Shown: one piece after another, positions 1-9,700 of the stretch
Numbering within the stretch: position 1 is the stretch's first letter
How the letters are laid out: every line of letters begins with the position of its first letter
Assembly: GCA_014240375.1 (NCBI GenBank)
Contig: JAAZXB010000016.1
Location: 1-64,000 of the forward strand
Direction of reading: 5' to 3'
Origin: Planctomycetota bacterium
GTDB lineage: Bacteria > Planctomycetota > UBA8108 > UBA1146
Length of the DNA stretch: 64,000 nt
Notes under the pieces: model-generated
The model's input: the letters and a program-made list of their open reading frames with translations, nothing else
Databases searched by the model: none
Told to the model about the DNA's origin: nothing
Made by a program: the position numbers and the translations under genes

Positions 1-667
1 CGTTGGGTCGCCGACCGGGAACTGTGTCACTCTTTTGCAGCTCTCGCACCTCGATCTGTTGCCACTCGACGTGCATCTCCATGCTGCCGTGCAATTGCAG
101 GGCGATGGGGCCCTCGAGGCGGCCCTTGTCTCGCTTGAGCCGGGCGGTACGCACCCCGTTGATGCGCACCTCGATGAAACGGCCGCGCGCCAGCAGATGC
201 AGTGTTGACCATTCGCCCGGTCGGTACACCTCCTGCATCCGGGCCACATCCGGTCTGGTCACCCAGCCGCGGCCACCGGTCTCGTAGAGACCACCGGTCT
301 CGGAACTGGAGTCGATCTCGACCTGGAACCCCTTGGCGGCAACGTTGTTGCCCTGCTCGATGGCGATCCGGAAGTAGAAGCCACTATCACCGGCCAGCAC
401 CCGGAAGCGGGCCCTGGCCTCGAAATCGGTGAAGGAGCGATCGGACACGAGTAGGCCATGACGTCTCTCAGAGGCGGGGCTTCGGCCGACGATCTTGCCA
501 TCCTCGACGGTCCAGCTGCCCCCGGGAGTGGTGTGCCAACCGGATAAGGTGGTGCCGTCAAAGAGCGCTTCGAAATCCCCAGCATCACTGGAAGCCGTGG
601 CGCCGATCAGGCCCAGCAGTAACCACGACACGGTGATGATCGAGGTGCGTGGCGAAGATGAGGTCAT
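1..667 (-). CDS. DUF1080 (3-keto-disaccharide hydrolase-like) secreted protein, C-terminus cut by window edge
   Basis: I translated this by hand because the frame stays open to the window edge. The product starts MTSSSPRTS, has a short hydrophobic signal segment (about residues 10-26), and then the DUF1080 opening FEALFDGTTLSGWHT. Further features of the family's concanavalin-like fold follow: FEARARFRV, GFYFRIAIEQGNN, FQVEIDSSS, and a late GPIALQLHG strand. DUF1080 proteins are common in planctomycetes and are thought to act on secreted carbohydrate; the exact substrate is unknown. The ATG overlaps the stop of the upstream lipoprotein gene by four bases (ATGA), so the two are probably translated together. 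About 222 residues are visible; only the far C-terminus is missing. Confidence 0.88.
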   Translation of the reverse strand, partial: MTSSSPRTSIITVSWLLLGLIGATASSDAGDFEALFDGTTLSGWHTTPGGSWTVEDGKIVGRSPASERRHGLLVSDRSFTDFEARARFRVLAGDSGFYFRIAIEQGNNVAAKGFQVEIDSSSETGGLYETGGRGWVTRPDVARMQEVYRPGEWSTLHLLARGRFIEVRINGVRTARLKRDKGRLEGPIALQLHGSMEMHVEWQQIEVRELQKSDTVPGRRPN

Positions 668-1038
668 TTCGGCTTCACCACCACCCCCACCACCACCTTG
701 CGGAGCACCCGGGTATCGTTGCGCAAGACACACACCACCTGGGTTTTTCCCGGCTTCATCGCCGACAGCCGGATGCGACCCCTCGATCGGTCCGTCTTTG
801 ACCGCAGATAGGGACGATCTCCCGATTCCACCACCCACCAGTTGTGAAGCGGGGGAAACGGCAAATCGAGGTCGATATGGCTTCCCACCTGAACCTCCAG
901 CATCTGCACCGGTGTCGAGGCGTTGGAGACGATCTCGGTACGATCGTCGGGGGCCTGACAGCCGCTGAAGAGCAGCGAAACCGCCCAGAGGAGCAGGGTC
1001 GGTCGGTGTAAAGTCGGTCGGTGTAAAGAAGAAGACAT
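664..1038 (-). CDS. small secreted lipoprotein of unknown function
   Basis: The 124-residue product has a basic N-terminus, a hydrophobic stretch (LLLWAVSLLFSGC) and a lipobox cysteine at about residue 27, so it should be a lipid-anchored envelope protein. The mature part is predicted to be beta-rich (QMLEVQVGSHIDLDL, KTQVVCVLRNDTRVLRKVVVGVVV) and resembles a small immunoglobulin-like or 'GxK.qvvcv' strand domain, but I recognise no family. The stop overlaps the start of the DUF1080 gene (ATGA), which suggests the lipoprotein and the hydrolase-like protein form one two-gene unit. The N-terminus contains a perfect LHRPT-LHRPT duplication caused by a 15-bp DNA repeat. Confidence 0.7.
   Translation of the reverse strand: MSSSLHRPTLHRPTLLLWAVSLLFSGCQAPDDRTEIVSNASTPVQMLEVQVGSHIDLDLPFPPLHNWWVVESGDRPYLRSKTDRSRGRIRLSAMKPGKTQVVCVLRNDTRVLRKVVVGVVVKPK
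998..1027. repeat. 15-bp tandem duplication inside the lipoprotein start
   Basis: The unit gtcggtcggtgtaaa occurs twice back to back at 998-1012 and 1013-1027. It lies in the N-terminal codons of the lipoprotein gene and duplicates five residues without breaking the frame. It is one of several similar-sized duplications in the window. Confidence 0.9.
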
Positions 1039-1155
1039 GAGAAACTCCTGTTCATGTAAAGGAGCCTCATCCTGTGCACCAGATCACCCCTTGGCTACCA
1101 CCCACTGGAGAATCCACGGCGCACGGAGCGCAAGTGCTGGAGCGATCCAAAGAAA

Positions 1156-1191
1156 GGGGCGCGGACGGGGGGAAAGTCCCGTCCACGCCCC
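1156..1191 (-). terminator. Rho-independent terminator after the small membrane protein gene
   Basis: A 13-bp stem with one internal C/A mismatch is formed by 1156-1169 and 1178-1191 (GGGGCG..GGACGGG against CCCGTCC..CGCCCC) around an eight-base loop. Read on the minus strand the hairpin is followed by a T-rich stretch (ctttcttt). It sits 23 bases past the stop of the gene at 1214-1546 and separates that gene from the lipoprotein/DUF1080 pair. Confidence 0.75.
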
Positions 1192-1213
1192 GCTTCTCAA
1201 ATGCCCATCCGGG

Positions 1214-1546
1214 CTAGGTTCGTAATCCGCCAGTCACCAGCCAGGCCGTTCCCAACCAGGCTCCCCAGCTATCGACTGGGAAGGTGCCTCCGACCATCGC
1301 GGCGACGATCAGCAACAGGATCGTCCCCTTGACATCCGCTCCGCTCAGTCCACCGTTGGTGTAGACCCCCATCGCCAGGCTCGCCACGGCCAGTGCCGTG
1401 ATGGCGGTGGCCCAGATCGCTTGGCTCCCGAGCGCAGCCGTCAAGTTCCCCATCCAGTCTCCACTGAAGCCACCTTCTCCTCCGACAGTGGTGATCGCAA
1501 CACCCACTACCAGGAACACGACGATTCCTATAATCTTGTCCTGCAT
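1214..1546 (-). CDS. small polytopic membrane protein, unknown function
   Basis: A 110-residue, very hydrophobic protein. Likely membrane segments are at about residues 5-21 (IIGIVVFLVVGVAITTV), 43-62 (AIWATAITALAVASLAMGVY), 74-90 (GTILLLIVAAMVGGTF), and possibly 95-107. There are few charged residues and no recognisable motif. The start is supported by a purine-rich GGGGGATGAG just upstream on the minus strand, and the gene ends 23 bases before a strong terminator, so it looks like a stand-alone transcription unit. I do not recognise the family. Confidence 0.65.
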   Translation of the reverse strand: MQDKIIGIVVFLVVGVAITTVGGEGGFSGDWMGNLTAALGSQAIWATAITALAVASLAMGVYTNGGLSGADVKGTILLLIVAAMVGGTFPVDSWGAWLGTAWLVTGGLRT

Positions 1547-2014
1547 CTTCTCATCCCCCGTACATTTTTTGTCGCCCTCCCGGGCGCGACCAGGAACCCC
1601 CCTGGCCTTCGGCTCCGAAACTCCCCCGCTGGATCGCCGCGGCGACCACGACCCACAAGAGCTTTCCCGTTCCGGATCTGCCCGTCATGGTGCGGAAGAT
1701 GGGGATCACCCTGCAAGGATCGGTTGTCGGCTGCCCTTCCTGAGGCTGCGAATCCCGGCAGAGAACCTCGGATTGGTGCGGTTCTCGTACCGCTGAAGCG
1801 GAATACACCTCGACCACTTGCCGATCCGATTTCTTTTCCACGCCTAGATTATCGGCCTCGGATCGTGCGAGAATTATGGCCCCGGCCCCACCCATCTCCA
1901 ACTTTCCCGCGTCCCCTTCGACAATTCCGTGCATCCCCCGAAACCCGACAGCGGATTGATTTCCACCGTCACTTTGGGTATCCCCCGGGGAATCCTCGAC
2001 GAAAGGGATCCTCC
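1547..2014. other. 468-bp intergenic region between divergent membrane-protein genes
   Basis: No convincing gene lies here. An open frame joins it to the symporter from 1421, but its translation is low-complexity Arg/Pro-rich and unlike a symporter N-terminus. A short hairpin with a 5+3-bp stem (1571-1590) lies next to a T6 run just upstream of the minus-strand gene. The region must carry the promoters of both flanking genes; I could not assign boxes with confidence. Confidence 0.6.
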
Positions 2015-3517
2015 ATGACCGGACTCGCCAGCGGTTTCATCGCCTACCTGCTGTTGCTGCTAGGGGTGGCACTGATCACTTCACGCAGGAATCACACCCT
2101 GCCCGATTTCCTGCTGGCCGGCAGGAAACTGGGACCGTGGGTGGTCGCCTTCTCGGAGCGGGCTTCCGGCGAGAGTGGCTGGCTGCTGCTGGGGTTGACG
2201 GGGCTCGCCTACGCCAGCGGCCTCGGCGATCCGTCAGGAACGGAGATGGCCCCGGCGCTGTGGACCGCCGTCGGCTGCTTCTGTGGGCTGACGCTGGCGT
2301 GGCTGCTCATCGCCAGGCCCCTTCGCATCGCCACCGAGAAGTACGGTGCCCTGACGCTGCCGCGCTACCTCGAGATGAGATTGGCTGAATCGAGCGGCAG
2401 GAAGCGCGATCCACTGCTGCGCATCGTCTCCACCGCCATCATCGCCTTCTGCTTCACCTTCTATGTGGCCGCCCAGTTCGACGCTTCCGGCAAGGCACTG
2501 GCGGCAACGTTCGGCTGGGATCGATGGGTTGGAACCGTGCTGGGGATGGGAGTGATCGTCCTCTACACCCTGATGGGGGGTTTCCTGGCGGTGGCGTGGA
2601 CCGATTTCATCCAGGGCTGGCTGATGCTGATCACGCTGGTGGCGCTACCGCTGGCGGCCATCGGCGAGATGGGCGGATTTGGCGCCGTCTCGGAGCGGAT
2701 CTCGGCCATCGACCCCGACCTGCTGAGCCTCACCGGCGGCAGATCCCCGATGCTGCTGTGGTCGGGAATCATCAGTGGGTTCGCCATCGGCATCGGCTAT
2801 CTCGGCCAGCCGCACCTGGCGGTGCGCTACATGAGCCTGAAATCGCCCGATGATGTCGCTGCCGCCCGGGGAATCGCCGTCAGTTACGGCCTTCTCACCT
2901 ACGGCGGTGCGGTGCTACTGGGGATCGCCGCCCTCGCCTGGTTTGGCGCGGGTCACTTCGTAGACCCCGAGATGGCGATGCCCGCCTTCGCCAAGGCGGT
3001 GTTTCCCGGCTGGCTGGCAGGACTGCTGATCTGCGGGGCGCTGGCGGCGATGATGTCGACCGCCGATTCTCAGCTGCTGGTCACCTCCTCCTCCTTCACC
3101 GAGGATCTCTATCACCAGCAGATCGATCCGGATGCGAGCCAGCAGAAGCTGGTCAAGATCGGGCGCCTCGTGACGGTAGTGGTCGGACTGCTCGCCTTCG
3201 CCCTCACCTTCTATTCGGGCAGTTCCATCTTCAAGAAGGTGCTCTTTGCCTGGGCCGGCCTCGGCGCCGCCTTCGGTCCACCGATGGTGCTGTGTCTGTG
3301 GTGGCAGGGAGTGACCCGCAACGGTGTGCTCGCTGGCATGATCAGCGGCCTGGTCACGGTGCTACTGTGGGACAATCTCGACGCCAACGCCTGGCTCTCG
3401 AGTCAGATCGAAGGCCTGCGCCTCTACAGCCTGGCTCCTGGCTTCCTGGTGTCACTGGCGATGACCTGGGGAGTCAGTGCGCTGGAGGGCCAGAATAGGC
3501 GTGGCATCGAACGATAG
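2015..3517 (+). CDS. sodium:solute symporter (SSS family, PutP-like)
   Basis: The product (500 residues from ATG 2015) begins with a membrane helix (FIAYLLLLLGVALI) and the family's early motif DFLLAGRKLGPWVVAFSERASGESGWLL, which is close to that of PutP proline/Na+ symporters. It has about 12-13 hydrophobic segments and the conserved AALAAMMSTADSQLL-type helix (GALAAMMSTADSQLLV). It should import a small organic solute, possibly proline, with sodium across the inner membrane. I chose 2015 over the longer open frame because a GAAAGG site precedes it by about eight bases and family homology starts here. The substrate is inferred from similarity only. Confidence 0.88.
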   Translation: MTGLASGFIAYLLLLLGVALITSRRNHTLPDFLLAGRKLGPWVVAFSERASGESGWLLLGLTGLAYASGLGDPSGTEMAPALWTAVGCFCGLTLAWLLIARPLRIATEKYGALTLPRYLEMRLAESSGRKRDPLLRIVSTAIIAFCFTFYVAAQFDASGKALAATFGWDRWVGTVLGMGVIVLYTLMGGFLAVAWTDFIQGWLMLITLVALPLAAIGEMGGFGAVSERISAIDPDLLSLTGGRSPMLLWSGIISGFAIGIGYLGQPHLAVRYMSLKSPDDVAAARGIAVSYGLLTYGGAVLLGIAALAWFGAGHFVDPEMAMPAFAKAVFPGWLAGLLICGALAAMMSTADSQLLVTSSSFTEDLYHQQIDPDASQQKLVKIGRLVTVVVGLLAFALTFYSGSSIFKKVLFAWAGLGAAFGPPMVLCLWWQGVTRNGVLAGMISGLVTVLLWDNLDANAWLSSQIEGLRLYSLAPGFLVSLAMTWGVSALEGQNRRGIER

Positions 3518-3536
3518 CCCTCGTGACAATAGAGCA

Positions 3537-3590
3537 GGATACTGCAACTCCTGCTGATTTCTGGTGTTTTGAAAGAACTATAGCGTTTGG
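3537..3590 (+). repeat. duplicated upstream element, copy 1
   Basis: This stretch (ggatactgcaact...tttgaaagaac...cgttt) is nearly the same as 4467-4520. Each copy lies upstream of one of two paralogous genes, so the duplication included the 5' region. It contains a TTGAAA hexamer that could be a -35 box, and is a candidate shared promoter or leader. The function is inferred. Confidence 0.75.
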
Positions 3591-3645
3591 TTGCGGTAAA
3601 GTTGAAAACGATGGCTCCATCAAGTCTAGCGAAAGCAGGTTTCCC

Positions 3646-4422
3646 GTGAGTACGAGCGCCACGTCTTTCTTCCAGGCCTGTTCAATCCTCGCCGTGATCC
3701 TCTCGGCGATCGCCCTCTACTTCACCCAGCAGTCTTCCGCCCGGATGGACCCGGTACCCACCACCGAATCGAACAGCACCGCACAGTTAAGCACCGCACA
3801 GTTGGAGGAAGCCATCTCCAGCCTGCGAGGTGAACTGATCACATTGCAATTTAGACTCGACGCAATGGAACTGGCCGGCGTCGAGGCGTCCGCAGTCCTC
3901 GAAAATACCGAGATCGAGGAGGAAGCCAATCGAGTGCAGTTGCGGGCACTGGAAGCAGATCGAATCGCCGCAGCAGTCGAAGCGGTGATCGATGAGCGCG
4001 GTGTCGAACTGGCCAAGGAAGCTCAACATCAGGCCAAGAGAGAGCAAGGCCGTACCGGCATGTCCAGGTGGGTCGACAACTCTCGCAACAAGTTGCCGAA
4101 CCTGTACGACCGAATCGCCGAGAAGATGGACCTCGACCCCCGGACCGAACTTGCGGTCGAGGAGATTCTCGAGACTGGTTTTGAAACGTTGACGATGATC
4201 ACTACCGAGCTGGTGGAAGGTGATCTCGATGATGACGAGATCACCGCCCTCCAGATCGAGGCCAAAGATGAGTTCGGAAATATCATCGGACAGCTCGACG
4301 AGGTGCTTGATCCCCAGCAGATGATCCACCTCGGTCAGATCTATAGTGAAGAGGTCGACCCCAAGGTAGGCAGTGGGATCATCGCCAACGGAAACCAGGG
4401 AGATGACGAGGACGAGGGATAG
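3646..4422 (+). CDS. membrane-anchored coiled-coil protein, paralog 1
   Basis: From GTG 3646 the product (258 residues) has an N-terminal membrane anchor (SILAVILSAIALYF), a short linker, a predicted coiled coil (LEEAISSLRGELITLQFRLDAME), and a charged helical body with KLPNLYDRIAEKMDLDPRTE and QMIHLGQIYSEEVDPKVG near the end. It aligns along its length with the next gene. I chose GTG 3646 because the paralog's ATG aligns with it and an AGG site precedes it; the upstream open frame covers the duplicated non-coding element. The body, ending with 'LDEVLDPQQMIHL', recalls proteins that bind or sense periplasmic factors, but I recognise no family. Confidence 0.7.
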   Translation: MSTSATSFFQACSILAVILSAIALYFTQQSSARMDPVPTTESNSTAQLSTAQLEEAISSLRGELITLQFRLDAMELAGVEASAVLENTEIEEEANRVQLRALEADRIAAAVEAVIDERGVELAKEAQHQAKREQGRTGMSRWVDNSRNKLPNLYDRIAEKMDLDPRTELAVEEILETGFETLTMITTELVEGDLDDDEITALQIEAKDEFGNIIGQLDEVLDPQQMIHLGQIYSEEVDPKVGSGIIANGNQGDDEDEG

Positions 4423-4466
4423 AACTGATCTTCCCGAAAACTGGATGCGCAAGATTCGCAACAGTT

Positions 4467-4520
4467 GGATACTGCAACGCCTGCTGATTTCTGGACTTTG
4501 AAAGAACGAATACGTTTCTG
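4467..4520 (+). repeat. duplicated upstream element, copy 2
   Basis: Second copy of the element at 3537-3590, with a few substitutions and one-base indels. It lies 18 bases upstream of the paralog's ATG at 4538, whereas copy 1 ends 55 bases before its gene. The conserved core again includes TTGAAAGAAC. Confidence 0.75.
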
Positions 4521-4537
4521 AACATTAGGAGTGTCTC

Positions 4538-5296
4538 ATGCCCGTCTCCAGTTCCTCCCTCTTCCCGGCCCTCTCTCTCCTGTCGATTCTACTGGCCGGG
4601 TCCGCGATTTACCTCACGCAGCAACAACCAGAAGCGATACCCGTCCAGACCCGGGATTCTTTCGATCCCAGCGGGCTGGAGCAAAGCATCACCGCCTTGC
4701 GCCAGGAAGTGAAGGGTCTCCAATCCAAACTGGATTCGATGGGGAAAATCGCGTCCGAAAACCCTGACGCAATGACCGAGCCCGAAAAAGAACAGCAGCG
4801 GGTTCAGTTTCGTGCGAGAGAAACCGAGCGAATCACCGCCGCAGTCGAATCGGCGATGGAAACGCGTGGTGTCGAACTGGCACAGATAGCTCAACGTCGT
4901 GCCAAGAGAGATGAAGTCGGCGGTCGAATGACGAAATGGATCGGTACTGCTCGCAGCAAGTTGCCGAAGTTGTACGACCAGATTACTGACAAGATGGAAC
5001 TGGATCCCGAAACCGAAATGGAGGTGGAGGAGATCCTCGAGACCAGTTTTGAAATCATGACGATTCTCTCCAATGAAATCCTCACCGGCGATTTTCCCGC
5101 GGAAGAAGAAACTGAGATGATCGCCGAGATCCAGGGTGAGATCAGACAAGAAGTGGGAACGATGATCGGCGAGCTCGATGAGGTCCTCAATCCAGCACAG
5201 ATGGTTCAACTCGGTCAGATCTATGCCGAAGAAGTCGACCCTCGTGTCGGCCAGGGAATCGTCAACAACGGAAATGATGGTGACGACGGCGAGTAG
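4538..5296 (+). CDS. membrane-anchored coiled-coil protein, paralog 2
   Basis: The product (252 residues) is a tandem paralog of the preceding gene: N-terminal anchor (ALSLLSILLAGSAIYL) followed by TQQQ, a coiled coil (LEQSITALRQEVKGLQSKLDSM), then the shared KLPKLYDQITDKMELDPETE and QMVQLGQIYAEEVDPRVG blocks, and an acidic end. The start has an AGGAG site seven bases upstream. Both copies are intact and have diverged substantially in sequence while keeping the same architecture, so both are probably used. The role is unknown; topology predicts a short cytoplasmic end and a long periplasmic coil. Confidence 0.75.
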   Translation: MPVSSSSLFPALSLLSILLAGSAIYLTQQQPEAIPVQTRDSFDPSGLEQSITALRQEVKGLQSKLDSMGKIASENPDAMTEPEKEQQRVQFRARETERITAAVESAMETRGVELAQIAQRRAKRDEVGGRMTKWIGTARSKLPKLYDQITDKMELDPETEMEVEEILETSFEIMTILSNEILTGDFPAEEETEMIAEIQGEIRQEVGTMIGELDEVLNPAQMVQLGQIYAEEVDPRVGQGIVNNGNDGDDGE

Positions 5297-5314
5297 ACCC
5301 AGGACTGAGTCGCC

Positions 5315-6736
5315 TCAGGCGAGCCACTCCTGGATCACCTTGCCGTGCACATCGGTGAGACGATGTTCACGACCCCCGAACAGTTTGGTCAACCGCCGAT
5401 GATCGACTCCGAGAATATGCAACATCGTGGCGTGGAGGTCGTAGATCTCGACCGGTTTGTCGATGGCCCTGTAACCGAACTCATCGGTGGCTCCGTAGAC
5501 GCTTCCTGCCTTGACACCGCCGCCTGCCATCCAGATGGTATATCCGTAAGGATTGTGATCGCGTCCGTCACGCCCCTGAGCAAAGGGGGTTCTTCCGAAC
5601 TCTCCCGACCAGACCACCAGCGTGTCCTCGAGCATCCCACGGCGCTTGAGGTCGGTCAGTAACGCACCGATCGGTTGGTCCACCGCACGAGAGTTGTTCT
5701 CATGCCCTTCCTTGAGGTTGCCGTGTTGATCCCAACGATCGCCGCTGACCGATGGACAGGTCAACTCGATGAAGCGCACGCCACGTTGCACCATGCGTCG
5801 TGCCAGCAGGCATTCACGGCCAAAGATGCGAGTCGGTTCATAAGAATGTTCGAGTCCATACATCTCCCGGGTCTCTTCCGTCTCACCAGAGATGTCCGCT
5901 AACTCGGGAACCGCCGACTGCATGCGGAAGGCGAGTTCACCATTGGCGATCGCTCCTTCGATGGGAGCCGGATCGCCCGCCGATTCCAGCCCCATCCGGT
6001 CGAGACCTTCGAGAAGGTCCAGTTTTCTCCGCTGACGATCGACTCCTTCACGCTGCTCGACGTTGGCAAGGGCATGATCTCGCGGCAGCACGATGGAACC
6101 CTGGTGCTTCGCCGGCAAGAACGCACTGGAGAAACAACCGAGACCACCCGGTGGCACCAATCCGCCGTTTACGACCACGAAGCCGGGAAGATCATCGGCG
6201 AGTGCACCGAGGCCGTAGGAAACCCACGCGCCCATGCTCGGTCTTCCGACGGTTCCGGTACCGGTATGGAGGAAGTAATTGGCGTTGGTGTGTTCAGAAA
6301 ACTGACTGGTCATCGAATGAACCACCAGCATTTCATCGGCGTGCTTGGCAACATTTGGAAACAGATCGCTGATGGGGTGACCACATTCACCGTACTGCTG
6401 GAACTGCCACGGTGACTTGAGAGTGTTGCCCACGGCGTTGAACTGGGTACGCTCCATCGGAGCAGGGAACGGCTTGCCGTCCCACTTCGAAAGCGCTGGC
6501 TTGGGATCAAAGGTATCGACCTGGCTGGGTGCTCCGTCCATGTAGAGGAAGATGACCGAGCGAGCGCGCGCCGGGATGTGCCCCATATCGAGCACCCCTG
6601 GCTGTCCGGGTACATCTCCAAGTAGCGATTCCCCGGCCAGAGCAGTCAACGCCACAGCACCGAAGCCCTGGGCACAACGAGAGAGCATCTCTCGCCGATC
6701 CATCGGTTGCTGTTCGTATTGACCACAGTGATGCAT
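5315..6736 (-). CDS. DUF1501 family secreted protein
   Basis: A 473-residue protein of full family length. The N-terminal segment DRREMLSRCAQGFGAVALTAL looks like a twin-arginine export signal. Family blocks are visible: KSVIFLYMDGAPSQVDTFDPKP-like (ARSVIFLYMDGAPSQ), MGAWVSYGLG, WDQHGN, and LVVWSGEFGRTPFAQGRDGRDHNP, which is the typical late DUF1501 motif of this sulfatase/phosphatase-like fold. Enzymatic activity is not established. ATG 6736 has AAAGGG upstream; the gene starts 22 bases after the DUF1549/DUF1553 gene ends, the standard planctomycete pairing, so the two are one operon. Confidence 0.92.
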   Translation of the reverse strand: MHHCGQYEQQPMDRREMLSRCAQGFGAVALTALAGESLLGDVPGQPGVLDMGHIPARARSVIFLYMDGAPSQVDTFDPKPALSKWDGKPFPAPMERTQFNAVGNTLKSPWQFQQYGECGHPISDLFPNVAKHADEMLVVHSMTSQFSEHTNANYFLHTGTGTVGRPSMGAWVSYGLGALADDLPGFVVVNGGLVPPGGLGCFSSAFLPAKHQGSIVLPRDHALANVEQREGVDRQRRKLDLLEGLDRMGLESAGDPAPIEGAIANGELAFRMQSAVPELADISGETEETREMYGLEHSYEPTRIFGRECLLARRMVQRGVRFIELTCPSVSGDRWDQHGNLKEGHENNSRAVDQPIGALLTDLKRRGMLEDTLVVWSGEFGRTPFAQGRDGRDHNPYGYTIWMAGGGVKAGSVYGATDEFGYRAIDKPVEIYDLHATMLHILGVDHRRLTKLFGGREHRLTDVHGKVIQEWLA

Positions 6737-6758
6737 CACTACCCTTTCTCGTCACCCG

Positions 6759-9700
6759 CTAGGGGATGAAACGGAACTCCTTGGTCTGGATCAAGGCGTG
6801 AGCCAGATCTGCCCACCCTTCCACCCCTTTCTCACCAACAAACTCGCGAGCCATGGCGATTTCCTTGCCGGAGGGAGCACGTCCAAATGCCTGTTGCCAC
6901 ATCGTATCGATGGCAACGGTCAGTCCCCCATCTTCGACAGACTTCATCGCTCTCTCTCCCCACAATCGTGCCTGCTCGTGGACGAAGGGATCATTCATCA
7001 GCGCGAGAGCCTGCGCCGGTACATTGGTGACCAATCGATCGCCGACCGTGGTCGACGGGATGGGGAAGTCGAAGGCGGTGAGGAATGCCGGAAGAAAATT
7101 GCGACACACCTTGATGTAGAGACTACGCCGACCTTGACCATCGACGGGACCGCTACCACCGGGCCGTCCCCGCCCGGTGAGAAAGTCGGTCAGATGCACC
7201 GGCACCGAGGTGCCACCCACCTTGCGATCGAGACGCCCCGAAACACTCAGTATCGAATCGCGAATCGCTTCTGCATTGAGTCGCTTCTGATGAGACCGAT
7301 GCCAGTGTGCATTGGACCCGTCGACCTGTGGAGCTCGCGGATCCAGATGGTGAGATGCCATCTGATAACTACGACTGAGAACGATGTCTCTGAGCAGTGA
7401 CCGACGGGAAGGATGGTCACGTAATCGAACCGCCAGGTGATCGAGCAGAGCGAGGTTTTCCGGCGGCACTCCCAGCGCTCCCAGGTCGTCGCTGGTGGCG
7501 GCCACCCCCCGCCCCATCACCCGGGCCCACAGTCGATTGGCCTGAGTACGCCAGAAGAGCGGGTTATCACTGGAGGTGATCCATCTCGCCAGTTCGCGCC
7601 GACCCGATCCGTTGCGATATCGATCGGGCTCCCGGGCTCCGCCGAGATTTTCCAGAGCTCTTCGTTTGACCACCACCCCCGGCTGGTGAGGATCACCTCT
7701 GACCGACATGGGGGCATCAAAACCATGTGGAGGATCCGCCGCCGCAATCAACAGTGCAGGCTGAGGCATCGATGAATCCAGTTGACGAAGTTCTTGAACC
7801 GTACTCACCACAGCGGCATTCCATGCAGCGCCGTAACGAGCGGGATCGACCAGCCCAACTGCAACCAATGCCTGGGCTCGTAAAGGATCTGCCAGCAGCG
7901 TTGCCGCATCGGTGGACCCGTCATCGAGTACGCTCCAATCGACTCCAGGTCCTTGTTGCGCACCTTCCGCCGACAACCAGACCCGATCGACGGCGACCCA
8001 ACCGCGTCCCTCGTCATGAACTTCCACGTGTGCGTTTTTTCCCTGATACCGGGTCAAATCCATCTGAACATGACGCCACTGATCGGGACTGTTAACATCC
8101 TGGCGAAAGTTCTCGAACAACAGAGCATTGTGCTGATCGATCCAGTAGCCCTCGATGCAAACCCGAACTCTGGAGGATTCGCCCTGCACCCTCATGTGCA
8201 GGTATCGATGATCTATGGTGAAGTTCCTGGATAGAATCGATCCGACCAAACCGCGACCCCGTGCCGCGGAATGAGCACAGGGGGTATCGTTGATTCGTGG
8301 GCTGCCGATCAGCACCACATCTCCGGCCGGCAACACCTCGAACGCCTCTCCGACGACGGTCCAGTCAGCCAGTGCGTTCTCCTCGGAGAAATCCTCCAGT
8401 AGCAGATCACCTTCTCGCAGCGGACCGTTCGCCACTCCAGGACGCACCAATTGGGGCCAGAGGCGCACCCATTCTCGTAACTGATTGGCGTCGAGTCCCG
8501 CCTTCTGCGCCACTCTTTCGATCTGACCTCGCGAAGCCATCCCTGCGGTGGGCTCATCTGTCAGGCGGAAGTGGTCGCAGGTGATGTGGCCCCACCCACC
8601 ATCGTGGTCGTCGACCACCTCGATGACTGCCTCGTGCCCACGCCACCTTCCAACATCCCAGCGCGCTTCATGCATGAGCGTGGTGTTGCGGCCCACCTCC
8701 GACAAGACCTGCTCACCATCGATCAGAAGATTGACACAGGTTTTCCCGACGTGATGACCACCTCCGATGATGAAAACCAGATAGTCTCGCTGCAACTCGA
8801 AGGGAGGGCTGGTCAGTTTTCCCTTCGGTGCATCTCCGGTAGGCGCATCGGGTTTTGAACGGTCGCCTTGACTACAAGCGATGTGATCACCCACCGCCTC
8901 CACACCCTGTTCGTGAACCAGTTCATCTCGGTGATACGGCTGTTCGCCAAATGCGTTGCCCTCGACCTTCCATGGCCCCCAGCCCTGCTCGAAATCGGCG
9001 ACCACAACATCGGGGTTGGGCTCCACCTGGCCAGACTCGCTGTCGCCGACACCCCCTTGCAATCGGCGTGCGGCTCTCGCCAGTGGCACCAGCGGCAACT
9101 GGTGCTGCAACTCCAGACTCTGCCGCGTGACCGCGGTCAGTTTCTCCCTGACTGGCGCCATCTCTTCGATCTTGCTGGCGATCTTGCCCGCAGGATCTTG
9201 CGGCCTGAGCACACGCCGGGTCGACCGAAGAATCGAGGATAAACCGGTCCAGTCCGCCTGGGTGATGGCATCGAACTTGTGGTCGTGGCACCGAGCACAG
9301 GAAACCGTCGCGCCAAGGAATGCCCGGGAGATCACATCGATCTGATTGTCGACCCGATCAAAGGTATCTTGCAAAACATCGACCGGGGCATGAGTCGCCT
9401 GTGACAGCCAGAACCAGGTGGTCCCTGGAACCGAATCATCGGTGCCATCTTGTGGATGAATGCGTGGCTGCTCGAGTAAATCCCCGGCGAGATGCTCGGT
9501 GACCAGTTGATCGATGGGGACATCGCTGGCGATGGCTCGGATCACATAATCGCGATACTTCCACGCCTCGTGGATGGGATAATCAAACTCATGTCCGTGG
9601 GTCTCTGCAAATCTCATCAGGTCGAGCCAGTGACGTGCAAAATGCTCGGCGTGGGCGCTACTCATCAGCAATCTGTCGACCACACCTTCCCTGGCTTCTA

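Noticed and set aside
1421-2014. Upstream extension of the symporter frame
   Set aside because: No transporter homology in the first 198 codons, and a good ribosome binding site precedes ATG 2015.
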